Shown here: positions 6,342 through 13,772 of the stretch, in pieces
Position numbering within the stretch: position 1 is the first letter of the stretch
Layout: every line of letters begins with the position of its first letter
Source of the DNA: Desulfonema limicola
GTDB lineage: Bacteria > Desulfobacterota > Desulfobacteria > Desulfobacterales > DYRC01
Direction: 5' to 3'
DNA: 14,679 nt
Assembly (NCBI GenBank): GCA_020718925.1
Contig: DYRC01000066.1
Span: 1 to 14,679, forward strand
Program-made: the position numbers and the translations under genes
The notes under the pieces: model-generated
Database searches by the model: none
What the model was told of the DNA's origin: nothing
What the model saw: only the letters and a program-made list of their open reading frames with translations

Positions 6342-7955
6342 TTATCCCAGAATCGCCTTCAAATCCTCATCAACCGTTTTGATCGGCATGATGTTGAATT
6401 TTTCTACCAGCACATTCAGGATATTCGGCGTAATGAACGCAGGCAGGCTCGGACCCAGCCGGATATTCTTCACGCCCAAAGACAGCAGCGTCAAAAGAAT
6501 CGCGCAGGCTTTCTGCTCATACCACGACAGAATTATGGACAGCGGCAGATCGTTCACGCCGCAATTGAATGCGCCTGCAAGTGCGACCGCAATCTGAATC
6601 GCAGAATAGGCGTCATTGCACTGTCCGATGTCCAGCAGTCTCGGAATGCCGCCGATATTGCCCAAATCTTTGTCAAAAAAGCGGAATTTGCCGCAAGCCA
6701 GCGTCAGCACGATGCAATCTGACGGAATTTTTTCTACCAGTTCAGTATAGTAATTGCGCCCGGCTTTTGCGCCATCACATCCGCCGACAAGGAAGAAATG
6801 GCGGATAGCTTTGTTTTTTACGGCTTCGATGACGGCTCCGGCAACGCTCATCACGGCATTATGACCAAACCCCACCATCACGGATTTTCCTTCTTCATCT
6901 GATGTAAATCCGGGCAGTTCCAACGCTTTTTTGATGACCGCCGTGAAATCCTTGTCTTCAAGATGTTTAACGCCCGGAAATCCCACAAGTCCGGTGGTGA
7001 AAATATGATCTTTGTAAGTATCTCTGGGCTTTTGAATGCAGTTGGTGGTCATCAGAATTGCGCCGGGGAACGCGTCAAATTCTTTTGCCTGATTCTGCCA
7101 AGCGGTGCCGTAATGACCGTAAAAATGCGAATATTGTTTGAGTTTGGGATACGCATGACAGGGGAGCATTTCGCCGTGCGTATAAACAAAAATGCCCTTG
7201 CCTTCGCTTTGCTTCAAAATCATATCCAAATCTTTGAGATCATGCCCGGATACCAGAATTGCTTTGCCTTTTTTATGACCCAGCGGCACTTTGGTCGGAA
7301 CCGGATGTCCGTAAGTTTCGGTATTTGCCGCATCCAGAATTTCCATGGCTTTGAGATTGATCTGACCGCATTTCATCACCAGCCCGACCAGTGCGTCCGC
7401 ACCCATATTTTTATCTAATGTGGCAGCCATGCCTTCATAAATAAAATCATAAATGCTGTCATCGCTTTTGCCAAGTATTGCCGCATGATCCGCATAAGCA
7501 GCTACACCTTTGATGCTGTAAATGAGCAGTTGCTGGAGAGAAAGAATATCCGGGTTGATGCCCGGATCGGATTTGACGCCCACTTTTTCGCCCTGAGCCA
7601 CAAGTCCTGCCAAGGTGCTTTCAGGTTTGAAGGTTGCAGCATCTTCTGAAAAATTTGCTTTGACCTTTGATTTCAGCGAATCCCGCAGTTGAACGCATTT
7701 GTTAATCAGCGCAATCAGTCTGTCCGGATCAAAATCCACATTAGTGAGCGTGGAAAAAATAGCTTCGCAGGCAAAGCGGTCTGCTGCCACATCGCGTACG
7801 CCGATTTTTTTGCCTTCAAGCGCAGCCAGCGATAAGCCTTTGACCGCATAAATCAGCAAATCCTGCAAGCTTGCGGTTTCGTGGGTCTTGCCGCATACGC
7901 CTATTTTGGTGCATCCTTCGCCTTTGGAAGTCTGTTCACATTGAAAACAAAACAT
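6342..7955 (-). CDS. hcp: Hybrid cluster protein (hydroxylamine / NO reductase), class I
   Basis: A 537-aa protein, close to the usual 540-555 aa of anaerobe Hcp. Hcp reduces NO (and hydroxylamine in vitro) and protects against nitrosative stress in the cytoplasm. The N-terminal cysteines Cys3, Cys6, Cys15 and Cys21 (C-x2-C-x8-C-x5-C) define the class I form found in Desulfovibrio, which holds a cubane cluster. All expected hybrid-cluster ligands are visible: His238 (SGHDL), Glu262 (HGEML), Cys306 (TTNCIQKP), Cys393 (GGCDGAK, the persulfide position), Cys421 (LACGK), Cys446 (GQCNDA), Glu480 and Lys482 (WYEQK). The start is well set by AAAGGAG 7 nt upstream. It is monocistronic as far as can be seen and has its own FNR/CRP-type promoter. 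No hcr reductase gene is adjacent. Confidence 0.97.
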   Translation of the reverse strand: MFCFQCEQTSKGEGCTKIGVCGKTHETASLQDLLIYAVKGLSLAALEGKKIGVRDVAADRFACEAIFSTLTNVDFDPDRLIALINKCVQLRDSLKSKVKANFSEDAATFKPESTLAGLVAQGEKVGVKSDPGINPDILSLQQLLIYSIKGVAAYADHAAILGKSDDSIYDFIYEGMAATLDKNMGADALVGLVMKCGQINLKAMEILDAANTETYGHPVPTKVPLGHKKGKAILVSGHDLKDLDMILKQSEGKGIFVYTHGEMLPCHAYPKLKQYSHFYGHYGTAWQNQAKEFDAFPGAILMTTNCIQKPRDTYKDHIFTTGLVGFPGVKHLEDKDFTAVIKKALELPGFTSDEEGKSVMVGFGHNAVMSVAGAVIEAVKNKAIRHFFLVGGCDGAKAGRNYYTELVEKIPSDCIVLTLACGKFRFFDKDLGNIGGIPRLLDIGQCNDAYSAIQIAVALAGAFNCGVNDLPLSIILSWYEQKACAILLTLLSLGVKNIRLGPSLPAFITPNILNVLVEKFNIMPIKTVDEDLKAILG

Positions 7956-8001
7956 GGGTAACTCCTTTCGAGTTGGGTGTTGAATGTTTGATGAATGAAT
8001 T

Positions 8002-8050
8002 GATGTGGTTTATACTGTGTTCAGAAGATTGACGCATTGACTTAAATCAA
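8002..8050 (-). promoter_or_regulatory. Class II FNR/CRP-type promoter of hcp
   Basis: On the - strand the dyad at 8050-8037 is TTGATTTAAGTCAA, one base away from the FNR/Dnr-type consensus TTGAT-N4-ATCAA. A -10 hexamer TATAAA lies at 8014-8009. With a start site near 8002, the dyad is centred at about -41.5, the exact geometry of class II activation. HcpR, a CRP/FNR-family regulator, is known to control hcp in Desulfovibrio; that HcpR or a relative binds here is inference. The leader would be about 46 nt. Confidence 0.55.
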
Positions 8051-8329
8051 GAAAAGCGATTTCTGCTCAGGTTGAAAGGAGCTTTTTTAATTTTCTGAAT
8101 CGGCAATTTTCTGATTTTTAAAAGTCGGAATGGTATTTATGATATTACACAACTCATTTAGGAATGCTATAGCTGTATAATAAAATATGACTGAAAAGGA
8201 AACTGTTTTCATAAGATTCTGATAATCACAGTTTATGACCTTTGGCAGTATAACAAATTCTGAGAAGGCTTAATATAAAAAAATCCCCCCTATCTTAAAT
8301 ATGTTTCAAATGCGTTTGCCCTGACAGAT
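8051..8329. other. AT-rich intergenic region, no supported gene
   Basis: Between the hcp promoter and the DUF1902 remnant I find only short unsupported frames, the longest being 41 codons on the - strand with no ribosome-binding site. The region is AT-rich, and neither strand has a convincing terminator or tRNA fold. It lies downstream of nqrC where nqrD, nqrE and nqrF would sit in a complete operon; no trace of them was seen. Confidence 0.5.
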
Positions 8330-8485
8330 TTAATTACACTCCCAAAAAAAAGAAAAAATAAGATGAAAAGGATTTTCCGATAAGCCTTCCGAAGTTTGTA
8401 CTTCGGTAACAAGACCCGGAACATTATCGCTCGTTGCTACCCAGACGCCTGCTTCTTTATCCCGGAAAGCCTTTATATGAATCAT
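8330..8485 (-). pseudogene. Truncated DUF1902 / HicB-like antitoxin
   Basis: A 51-codon frame starts 5 nt after the nqrC stop, with GAGAGGTGA in the end of nqrC as ribosome-binding site. The first 36 residues (MIHIKAFRDKEAGVWVATSD, then NVPGLVTEVQTSE) fit the DUF1902 / HicB-like partial RNase H fold very well. The family normally continues with a helix (LxxLIxKLxxxIPELL) to about 70-80 aa. Here the sequence turns into LSENPFHLIFSFFWECN and stops, so the helix is lost, probably by a deletion or frameshift. A CCGAAG/CTTCGG hairpin lies close to the break. It could be an expressed short protein, but a decayed antitoxin is more likely. No toxin partner remains beside it. Confidence 0.6.
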
Positions 8486-8490
8486 CTGAC

Positions 8491-9198
8491 TCACCTCTCA
8501 AACTTCAGCGACCTGCTTTTCCTGAACTGCACCGCCACAGGCTCATACTCCTGCAAAATCGTTTTCAAGCCCGAAGTCAGAAATTTTCCGGTCAGGGTTG
8601 CCCCGCCGATGCCATCCACATAATGCGTCTGCTTTTCCTGAGCAATGTCTTTGACCGCGCCTTTGGCAACTGCCACAGATACCAGATCGCCGCCCTGATC
8701 CGTAATTTTTTTGCCCTCGAAATTCTTCTGAAACCAGCGCTTTTCAATTTCCCCGCCAAGTCCGGGGGTTTCCGAATGCTGATACACCGTAAAGCCCGCA
8801 ATCGTCGCGCCGTCATTTTTCAAAGACAAATATCCGTAAATCGTTCCCCAAAGCCCCTGAGTTTCAATCGGAATGATGTAAGACTGCACATCATCGCCCT
8901 TCACATACAGATACAACGGCAATTCTTTCGGCGCGTGTTCGTCTGCTTTCAGAATTTTGCCTTCGGTGTCTGTCCGAATATTTCGGATATTTTGAAAATA
9001 CAATTTTTCAATGGTTTCAGCAGAATATTTCTGATCTTCTTCAATCAGTCCCACGGATTTCAGAATATTTTTCTGCCGATCAATGGCAATGTTTTTATTC
9101 TGACGCTCTTTCAAGCCGCTTGCCGCAACCGTAAGCAAAATGCTGCATATCAGACACAACACGCCTGCAAACGCATAAGTTCTCACTTTTTCAGACAT
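8491..9198 (-). CDS. nqrC: Na+-translocating NADH:quinone reductase subunit C
   Basis: A 235-aa protein with a single N-terminal membrane helix (residues about 8-27, AFAGVLCLICSILLTVAASG) and a periplasmic FMN-binding domain. NqrC carries covalently bound FMN on the threonine of the SGAT motif; here it reads DGIGGATLTG with Thr201, so the serine is replaced by glycine while the attachment threonine is kept. Other family marks are SETPGLGGEIEKRWF and GLWGTIYGYLSL. RnfG shares the domain, but the paired NqrB and the overall pattern favour NqrC. The start at 9198 has GGAGGA just upstream and overlaps the nqrB end by 8 nt. The following gene should be nqrD, but only a DUF1902 remnant is found. 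Confidence 0.92.
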   Translation of the reverse strand: MSEKVRTYAFAGVLCLICSILLTVAASGLKERQNKNIAIDRQKNILKSVGLIEEDQKYSAETIEKLYFQNIRNIRTDTEGKILKADEHAPKELPLYLYVKGDDVQSYIIPIETQGLWGTIYGYLSLKNDGATIAGFTVYQHSETPGLGGEIEKRWFQKNFEGKKITDQGGDLVSVAVAKGAVKDIAQEKQTHYVDGIGGATLTGKFLTSGLKTILQEYEPVAVQFRKSRSLKFER

Positions 9199-10363
9199 TG
9201 GGAATCCTCCTTTTCAATCTCATGTTGACTTCGACATGATCCAAGAGCGGCGCAAAAACATTCATAAATAAGATTGCCAGCATCACGCCCTCTGTATATG
9301 CGGGATTGAAGACCCGAATCAGCACGGTCAGCATTCCGATGCAAAATCCGTAAATCCATTTGGCATTGTCCGCATGAGGCGCAGTTACCGGCTCTGTTGC
9401 CATGAACGCCAGCCCGAAGGCAAACCCGCCCATAAGCAGATGATACATCGGATTTAAGTGCATCCAAGGCGAAGACTGTTCTGTTGCCAATAAATTCAGC
9501 AGATGTCCGGTTGCCAAAACGCCGATAATTCCGCCAATCACAATCCGATAACTGGCAATTCCTGTAATTATCAGTATCAGAACGCCGATCAGACAAAGCA
9601 CAACCGATGTTTCTCCGATACTGCCCGGACGATGCCCCCAAAACAGGTTGCTCATGCTAAATCCGGCGTTGGCAAGAGAAAATTCGATTTTCTGATAGGT
9701 TTCAGTTGCCGCAGAAATCGCTAAGGGCGTTGCACCGCTGATGCCGTCCACTATTTTGTCTTTAACGGCTATCCAAATATCGCCGGACATTTTGGACGGA
9801 TAGGCAAAAAACAAGAATGCTCTGCCGGTCAGTGCAGGGTTTAAAAAATTGCGTCCTGTGCCGCCGAAAATTTCCTTGCCGATCACCACGCCGAAGGAAA
9901 TTCCGACTGCCACCTGCCACAAGGGAATGGTCGGCGGAAGCGTTAAGGGGAACAGCATTGCGGTAACAAAAAAGCCTTCGCTGATGTTGTGTCTGCGAAT
10001 TACGGCAAACAGAACTTCCCAAAAAAAGCCGACTGTATAAGAAACAATGACAATGGGCAGGACAATCCGAGCGCCGGTTATGATTGCGCTGAAAAAATCC
10101 GTTGACATGCCCGAAGCCAGCCGGGAATAATAGCCGGTGTTGTAAATGCCGAATAAAAGCGGCGGAATCAGGGTGAACAGCACGATTACCATAAACCGCT
10201 TGACATCAAGACTGTCCCGGACATGGGGACCGACTTTTGTTACATCCGCCGGGCTGAAAAAGGCAGTTTCAGTAGCGTCAAACAATGGACGCATCCGCTC
10301 GAATTTTTTGCCTTTTTCAAAATACGGGCGCGAAGAATCAAAAATATTTTTTATCCATTTCAT
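9191..10363 (-). CDS. nqrB: Na+-translocating NADH:quinone reductase subunit B
   Basis: A 390-aa polytopic membrane protein, slightly shorter than the roughly 415 aa of Vibrio NqrB. NqrB holds a covalent FMN and riboflavin and is part of the Na+ pathway. Visible marks are the N-terminal amphipathic segment with DATETAFFSPADVTKVGPHV, many hydrophobic helices from residue 55 on, GKEIFGGTGRNFLNPALTGR (163-181), and the FMN attachment site SGAT at 209-212 (Thr212). The start ATG at 10363 has AAAGGA 8 nt upstream. In complete operons nqrA precedes it; here 262 bp of noncoding or broken sequence precede it, then glgA. The gene itself looks intact, so the other subunits may be encoded elsewhere, or the complex may be lost. 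Confidence 0.93.
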   Translation of the reverse strand: MKWIKNIFDSSRPYFEKGKKFERMRPLFDATETAFFSPADVTKVGPHVRDSLDVKRFMVIVLFTLIPPLLFGIYNTGYYSRLASGMSTDFFSAIITGARIVLPIVIVSYTVGFFWEVLFAVIRRHNISEGFFVTAMLFPLTLPPTIPLWQVAVGISFGVVIGKEIFGGTGRNFLNPALTGRAFLFFAYPSKMSGDIWIAVKDKIVDGISGATPLAISAATETYQKIEFSLANAGFSMSNLFWGHRPGSIGETSVVLCLIGVLILIITGIASYRIVIGGIIGVLATGHLLNLLATEQSSPWMHLNPMYHLLMGGFAFGLAFMATEPVTAPHADNAKWIYGFCIGMLTVLIRVFNPAYTEGVMLAILFMNVFAPLLDHVEVNMRLKRRIPNV

Positions 10364-10394
10364 AGCAAATTCCTTTGTTACTGAAGTATAAATC

Positions 10395-10548
10395 CTAACG
10401 AATCAATACATAAACCGGATCTGCAAGATAAGCCCTTATCGCATCTCTGATAATCCGCATTTCTGCTTCAAACCGGCTTATTCCTGTTTTCAGACCGGCG
10501 ATTTCAAATTTGAGAAAAGCTCTTATGGCAAGTCTGACCTTTTTTCAT
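10395..10548 (-). pseudogene. Possible frameshifted small ORF upstream of nqrB
   Basis: From an ATG at 10548 the frame opens MKK, but the long open stretch lies one base out of register: 49 sense codons reading VRLAIRAFLKFEIAGLKTGI and later EAEMRIIRDAIRAYLADPVY, ending in TAG at 10397-10395. Removing one base near the third codon would join start and body into about 50 aa. It has a protein-like composition but no recognised family and no Shine-Dalgarno. It lies 31 nt upstream of nqrB and is not nqrA. It may be chance. Confidence 0.25.
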
Positions 10549-10553
10549 TTTTT

Positions 10554-10577
10554 CTGTGATAAATACGATAATCACAG
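10554..10577. promoter_or_regulatory. Inverted repeat between glgA and nqrB
   Basis: CTGTGAT (10554-10560) is exactly mirrored by ATCACAG (10571-10577) around 10 nt. It lies about 190 bp upstream of nqrB and about 50 bp past the glgA stop. The half-sites look like CRP halves (TGTGA/TCACA), but the N12 spacing is too long for a normal CRP site. For the - strand transcript it is followed by A-runs rather than T-runs, so it is not a standard intrinsic terminator. Confidence 0.3.
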
Positions 10578-10625
10578 GGTATATGAGCATCCTCCGTGAT
10601 GTTATTCATTTTGCACTGTTTTTTT

Positions 10626-12134
10626 CTATGTTATGAGAGGTCGCTCCAGCATTTTTTCATATAAATCAATATAATTGCGGGCAGTTGCCGAATGCGTGAA
10701 TCTTACTGCGCTTTCAGCCATAATGCGTTCAATCTGCATGTTTCTGATATTCACAGGAAGATTATAAAATGACATGGCTTGGCGGATTGCCCAAAACAGC
10801 CCGTTGGCATCAAATACGTTGAACAAAAAGCCGTTGCCTGAATTGTTTTCCGCGTTAAAATGTTCAATCGTATCATGGAGTCCGCCGGTATCATGCGCCA
10901 CCGGCAGAGAGCCGTAAATCGGCGCGATCATCTGAGGCAGTCCGCAGGGTTCAAATTTAGATGGCATAAGAATAAAATCTGATGCGGCATAAGACAGATG
11001 CTCTAAATATTCGCTGAAATCCCGCACCACCACCCGCTCTTCAATTCTGTGAAACCGCACGATATTTCTGAATATATGCTGATATTCCCCGCTTGCCACA
11101 AACACCATTTGCAAATTCTGTTCCCAATATTCGGCAATCACCCGATACAGAATGTCCGCAAGCAAAGAACATCCTTTCTGAATCGGGTCTAATCGGGAGG
11201 GCCAGAAAAACATCGGCGCATCTGCATCCTGTGTCAATCCAAGCAATTGCTGAAGATAAAGCTTATTCTGCCGCTTTCCCTCAACATGATCTGCAATACC
11301 GTATTTATGCGGCAAAATCTTATCGGTTGAAGGATTGAACACCGGATCCGGCGCGTTCAGAATGCCGGTCGCGCAGTCCGCAGCCCGCTTGTGCCTAAGT
11401 TCGGTCTGAATGGAGTAATCCACAAACGAATGCCTGCCATCGGCAATTTCATTCAAAAATGCGGGTCCCACCGTATTGACAAAATGTGAGGCATGAATGC
11501 CGCTGGTCAGAAAATCCACGGGATTGCTGTCCCGCGTTTCTTCATAATTGTAAGGCGGACGCTGATAATACAGATAATGCCAAAATCTTGCTGCATCCAT
11601 GCCCATGTATTCAATAAACCCGAGCGTGGCTTTATAGGTGTGGATATTGTGAATGGTGAATAAACAGGGAATGCCCATTTTCCGAGCCGCAGCCGGCAGC
11701 AGTCCGGTCGTCCAGTCATTGCAGTGAATAATATCCGGCTGAACTTTCGGAATGACATTGTTGATGACTTCACGCTGAAAAATCAACGCCCGCCGGGCAT
11801 TTTCGTGCCAATCCTGTGCATATACTTCCCAGCCATAATAAAACGCCCGATCTTCCGCCAGATGAACCCGGTTTTCAGGCGATTTTTCAATCTGAAATCG
11901 GTCAAACATTGCCTGAACAGAGGGCGATAGTTGGCTGCGGAAAATATGCCGATAATTCGGAATCGTCAGATGCACATCTATCCCCTGCTCAGATAAATTC
12001 TGCACCAATGCGGATGTAACATCTGCAAGCCCGCCGACCTTTGCTTTCAGGCTTACCGGACACATATTTTCAGGCAGATAGGTAATCTCCGGCGTTACCA
12101 TCAGGATACGGGGATTTTTTCGGGGATTGTTCAT
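10626..12134 (-). CDS. glgA: Glycogen synthase (GT5, ADP-glucose type)
   Basis: A 502-aa GT-B fold enzyme that transfers glucose from ADP-glucose to alpha-1,4-glucan ends. The N-terminal domain opens with RILMVTPEITYLP and the sugar-nucleotide binding KVGGLADV motif (32-39, KTGGL in E. coli), then IIHCNDWTTGLLP and LFTIHNIH. The C-terminal domain has WPSRLDPIQKGCSL (the R...K ADP-glucose contacts) and the catalytic-loop signature KFEPCGLPQMIAPIYGSLPV, followed by DTGGLHDTI. An insertion of about 10 residues before KVGGL is a variant I associate with deltaproteobacterial glycogen synthases. The start at 12134 has GGGAGA upstream. An 82-aa gene ends 16 nt before it and is probably cotranscribed. 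No other glg gene is in view. Confidence 0.93.
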   Translation of the reverse strand: MNNPRKNPRILMVTPEITYLPENMCPVSLKAKVGGLADVTSALVQNLSEQGIDVHLTIPNYRHIFRSQLSPSVQAMFDRFQIEKSPENRVHLAEDRAFYYGWEVYAQDWHENARRALIFQREVINNVIPKVQPDIIHCNDWTTGLLPAAARKMGIPCLFTIHNIHTYKATLGFIEYMGMDAARFWHYLYYQRPPYNYEETRDSNPVDFLTSGIHASHFVNTVGPAFLNEIADGRHSFVDYSIQTELRHKRAADCATGILNAPDPVFNPSTDKILPHKYGIADHVEGKRQNKLYLQQLLGLTQDADAPMFFWPSRLDPIQKGCSLLADILYRVIAEYWEQNLQMVFVASGEYQHIFRNIVRFHRIEERVVVRDFSEYLEHLSYAASDFILMPSKFEPCGLPQMIAPIYGSLPVAHDTGGLHDTIEHFNAENNSGNGFLFNVFDANGLFWAIRQAMSFYNLPVNIRNMQIERIMAESAVRFTHSATARNYIDLYEKMLERPLIT

Positions 12135-12150
12135 GGGTTCTCCCTTTTAT

Positions 12151-12399
12151 TCATGCTTTTTTACACGCTGAAGATTCAAGTTGCGCTGCGATTTCTTCCT
12201 GAACCTCCAGCAGATCATCAAACGCCTGTTTGCGGGTATATCCTTCCTTTTTCTTTCGGAGATATTCTGATCGGGCTTCTTCCAAAATTCTTTTTTCCTG
12301 TCTTGATTCAAAATCAAGTTCTTCCGGCGTTCCGTTTATAACCGATATTCTTCTTTTTTCAAGAAAATCAATCATAAACGCTTGATATGTCAAGCCCAT
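12151..12399 (-). CDS. Small charged hypothetical protein upstream of glgA
   Basis: An 82-aa protein starting at ATG 12399 with AGGGAG about 10 nt upstream. It is soluble and mostly helical: MGLTYQAFMIDFLEKRRISV, then a long charged helix with EEARSEYLRKKKEGYTRKQA and DDLLEVQEEIAAQLES. I do not recognise a family. The acidic-basic helix pattern resembles small antitoxin or adaptor proteins, but no toxin gene adjoins. It is 16 nt upstream of glgA in the same direction and may share its transcript. Confidence 0.55.
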   Translation of the reverse strand: MGLTYQAFMIDFLEKRRISVINGTPEELDFESRQEKRILEEARSEYLRKKKEGYTRKQAFDDLLEVQEEIAAQLESSACKKA

Positions 12400-12490
12400 G
12401 ATCTTCGCTCCCTGACGGATTGAGATAGTTCCCTTCTTATATTCGCTTGCAACAAATCTTTCTCTTCTGTTTCCAGAAAAAACTTTTACT

Positions 12491-12690
12491 TCAGATAACA
12501 GATATTGTAAAATAAAAAATGATAGTCATAAATACAAGCGTAGCGAATGCCAATGTTACAGTGGTCGTTAGGCGGTTGAAAATTTCCCGAATCACCGGAT
12601 CGCCGGTGCGATAGGAATTTCCGACATCATCAGAAACGTAATAATCGAAATGCCTAACAACGTCAGACCTATTTTTGCAGCGTGTTTCAT
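12491..12690 (-). pseudogene. Remnant of DppB/OppB/NikB-type ABC transporter permease
   Basis: Two frames carry adjacent pieces of one family. From ATG at 12690 the first frame reads MKHAAKIGLTLLGISIITFL, the typical first membrane helix, and stops at 12592. The second frame, from about 12625, reads GNSYRTGDPVIREIFNRL then TTTVTLAFATLVF, which is the conserved 'G-SY-TG-PV---I--RLP-T--LAL' segment that follows the periplasmic loop in peptide and nickel permeases, and stops at 12491. The roughly 60-80 residues between these parts and the whole C-terminal two thirds are missing. The start overlaps the methyltransferase stop (TGATG), showing that the ancestral pair was translationally coupled. 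No other transporter subunits remain. Confidence 0.7.
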
Positions 12691-13535
12691 CACGGTTTTT
12701 TCCACCATACCAGCCAAAGTTCCGCCTCGCCCTGACTTTCGATATTGTCATTCACGGCATATTGCTTTAAGATATTGCGGATCAGAGATTCAGTCTCCGC
12801 GTCATCTTTTCCGAATATGGCAAAATAGTTTTTGTAAAAACGCAGTACTTCTTCAAAAGGACGGCTGAAGCGATATGTCCATGAGATATGTTTCAGATTG
12901 GGCTGTCGCCCGCCTGCCAGAAGCCAGCCCATAAGATGAATCAGATAAAATTTACCGGAAGGCGGCGCTTCCTTCATAATCGGAGACCACAAGGCTTTTC
13001 TGATCGGCTGATCTTTGTCGCCGGAACCGAATATGACCGCGCAAAATCCTTCTGACCATTCTTCGATCTTTTTAATTCCCGAAGGCTCAAGCACCGGCGG
13101 AAAACATGCGGCAGCAACAAGATCATAGCGCAAATCCGTCTGATATTCCCCGAAAGACGCGCAGACAGTTCCGATATTGTCAAGTCCGCGATATGCAGCT
13201 TCTTTCCGAAGCGATTGCAGCATATTTTCGCTGTAATCCATTCCTGTAATCCGCACACCTTTTTCTGCCAGAGGAATTGCCAGCGTTCCGGGTCCGCATC
13301 CCACGTCCAAGACCTCTGAACCCGCTTTTAGCAGCCCTTCGGAAAAAAATATCCTGCCAGCTTCTTCTCCTAGCCGCCAGGGTTCTCCCCAAGTGTGATG
13401 ATAAATATCGCCGATTGAATTGTAAAATTCATGCCAGCGTTCCGGGCTTATCTTCTGGGTATTCATCAGAAAAGAATTGTGCCGGGCTTGCTCCCATGAG
13501 GATTCCCAGAATCGGATGTCGTTAAGGTCATTCAT
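12690..13535 (-). CDS. Class I SAM-dependent methyltransferase
   Basis: A 281-aa protein from ATG at 13535. A TTG 66 nt further upstream would extend it, but that codon lies within a promoter-like TTGACA, and AAGGAAGG and CAGGAT precede the ATG. The Rossmann motif I VLDVGCGPGTLAIPLAEKG and the acidic motif II loop in ITGMDYSENML are clear; DLVAAACFPPVLEP is motif IV-like. The N-terminal region (FWESSWEQARHNSF, EFYNSIGDIYHHTWG) and the C-terminal FSRPFEEVLRFYKNYF segment are substrate-side regions I cannot assign. Its stop overlaps the start of a decayed peptide/nickel-type ABC permease, so it once belonged to a transporter operon. A role in metal or metallophore handling is a guess from that context only. 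No transmembrane helix is seen. Confidence 0.85.
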   Translation of the reverse strand: MNDLNDIRFWESSWEQARHNSFLMNTQKISPERWHEFYNSIGDIYHHTWGEPWRLGEEAGRIFFSEGLLKAGSEVLDVGCGPGTLAIPLAEKGVRITGMDYSENMLQSLRKEAAYRGLDNIGTVCASFGEYQTDLRYDLVAAACFPPVLEPSGIKKIEEWSEGFCAVIFGSGDKDQPIRKALWSPIMKEAPPSGKFYLIHLMGWLLAGGRQPNLKHISWTYRFSRPFEEVLRFYKNYFAIFGKDDAETESLIRNILKQYAVNDNIESQGEAELWLVWWKKP

Positions 13536-13572
13536 ATATCCTGCATACCTTCCTTTTTTTAATGATTTTTGA

Positions 13573-13601
13573 TGAATATTCCGTTGAACATTTTTTGTCA
13601 A
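13573..13601 (-). promoter_or_regulatory. Possible promoter of the methyltransferase gene
   Basis: On the - strand a perfect -35 TTGACA (13601-13596) is followed after 17 bp by TATTCA (13578-13573), a weak -10. The start site would fall near 13566, about 30 nt before the ATG at 13535. It argues against the upstream TTG start, which would lie inside the -35 box. Confidence 0.35.
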
Positions 13602-13623
13602 TCGTATTGTCCGAAAAAGGCTG

Positions 13624-13653
13624 TTGACATATTGTCATTTTTTCCGATATATG
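13624..13653 (+). promoter_or_regulatory. Possible promoter of the 149-aa gene with overlapping operator-like palindrome
   Basis: TTGACA at 13624-13629 and TATATG at 13648-13653 are 18 bp apart on the + strand. The -35 box overlaps the perfect inverted repeat TGACA-TAT-TGTCA (13625-13637), a plausible repressor site between two divergent promoters. The leader to the ATG at 13773 would be about 110 nt. Confidence 0.35.
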
Positions 13654-13772
13654 ACTTTTCCCGTCAGATCGGACGCACAATCCCGGAAAATCTGAACAGC
13701 ATCTGATCTGCCGCCAACATAACGGAAACAGTAATAATGCTGGCTTATTCGAGATACCGATAGAGGCTGATT

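Noticed and set aside
6273..6722. Long + strand open frame antisense to hcp
   Set aside because: It mirrors the codon pattern of hcp, which has every expected ligand residue, and its translation has no recognisable domain or ribosome-binding site.
8064..8095. Possible + strand terminator (GCTC...GAGC followed by TTTTTT)
   Set aside because: The stem is only 4 bp and no + strand gene ends upstream of it.
8087..8212. 41-codon - strand frame starting MKTVSFSVIFYYTAIAF
   Set aside because: No Shine-Dalgarno sequence, no family resemblance, and AT-rich sequence makes such a frame likely by chance.
8434..9228. 264-codon + strand open frame antisense to nqrC
   Set aside because: It lies opposite a well-supported nqrC, is rich in Arg, Phe and Gln as expected for an antisense shadow, and shows no family motif.
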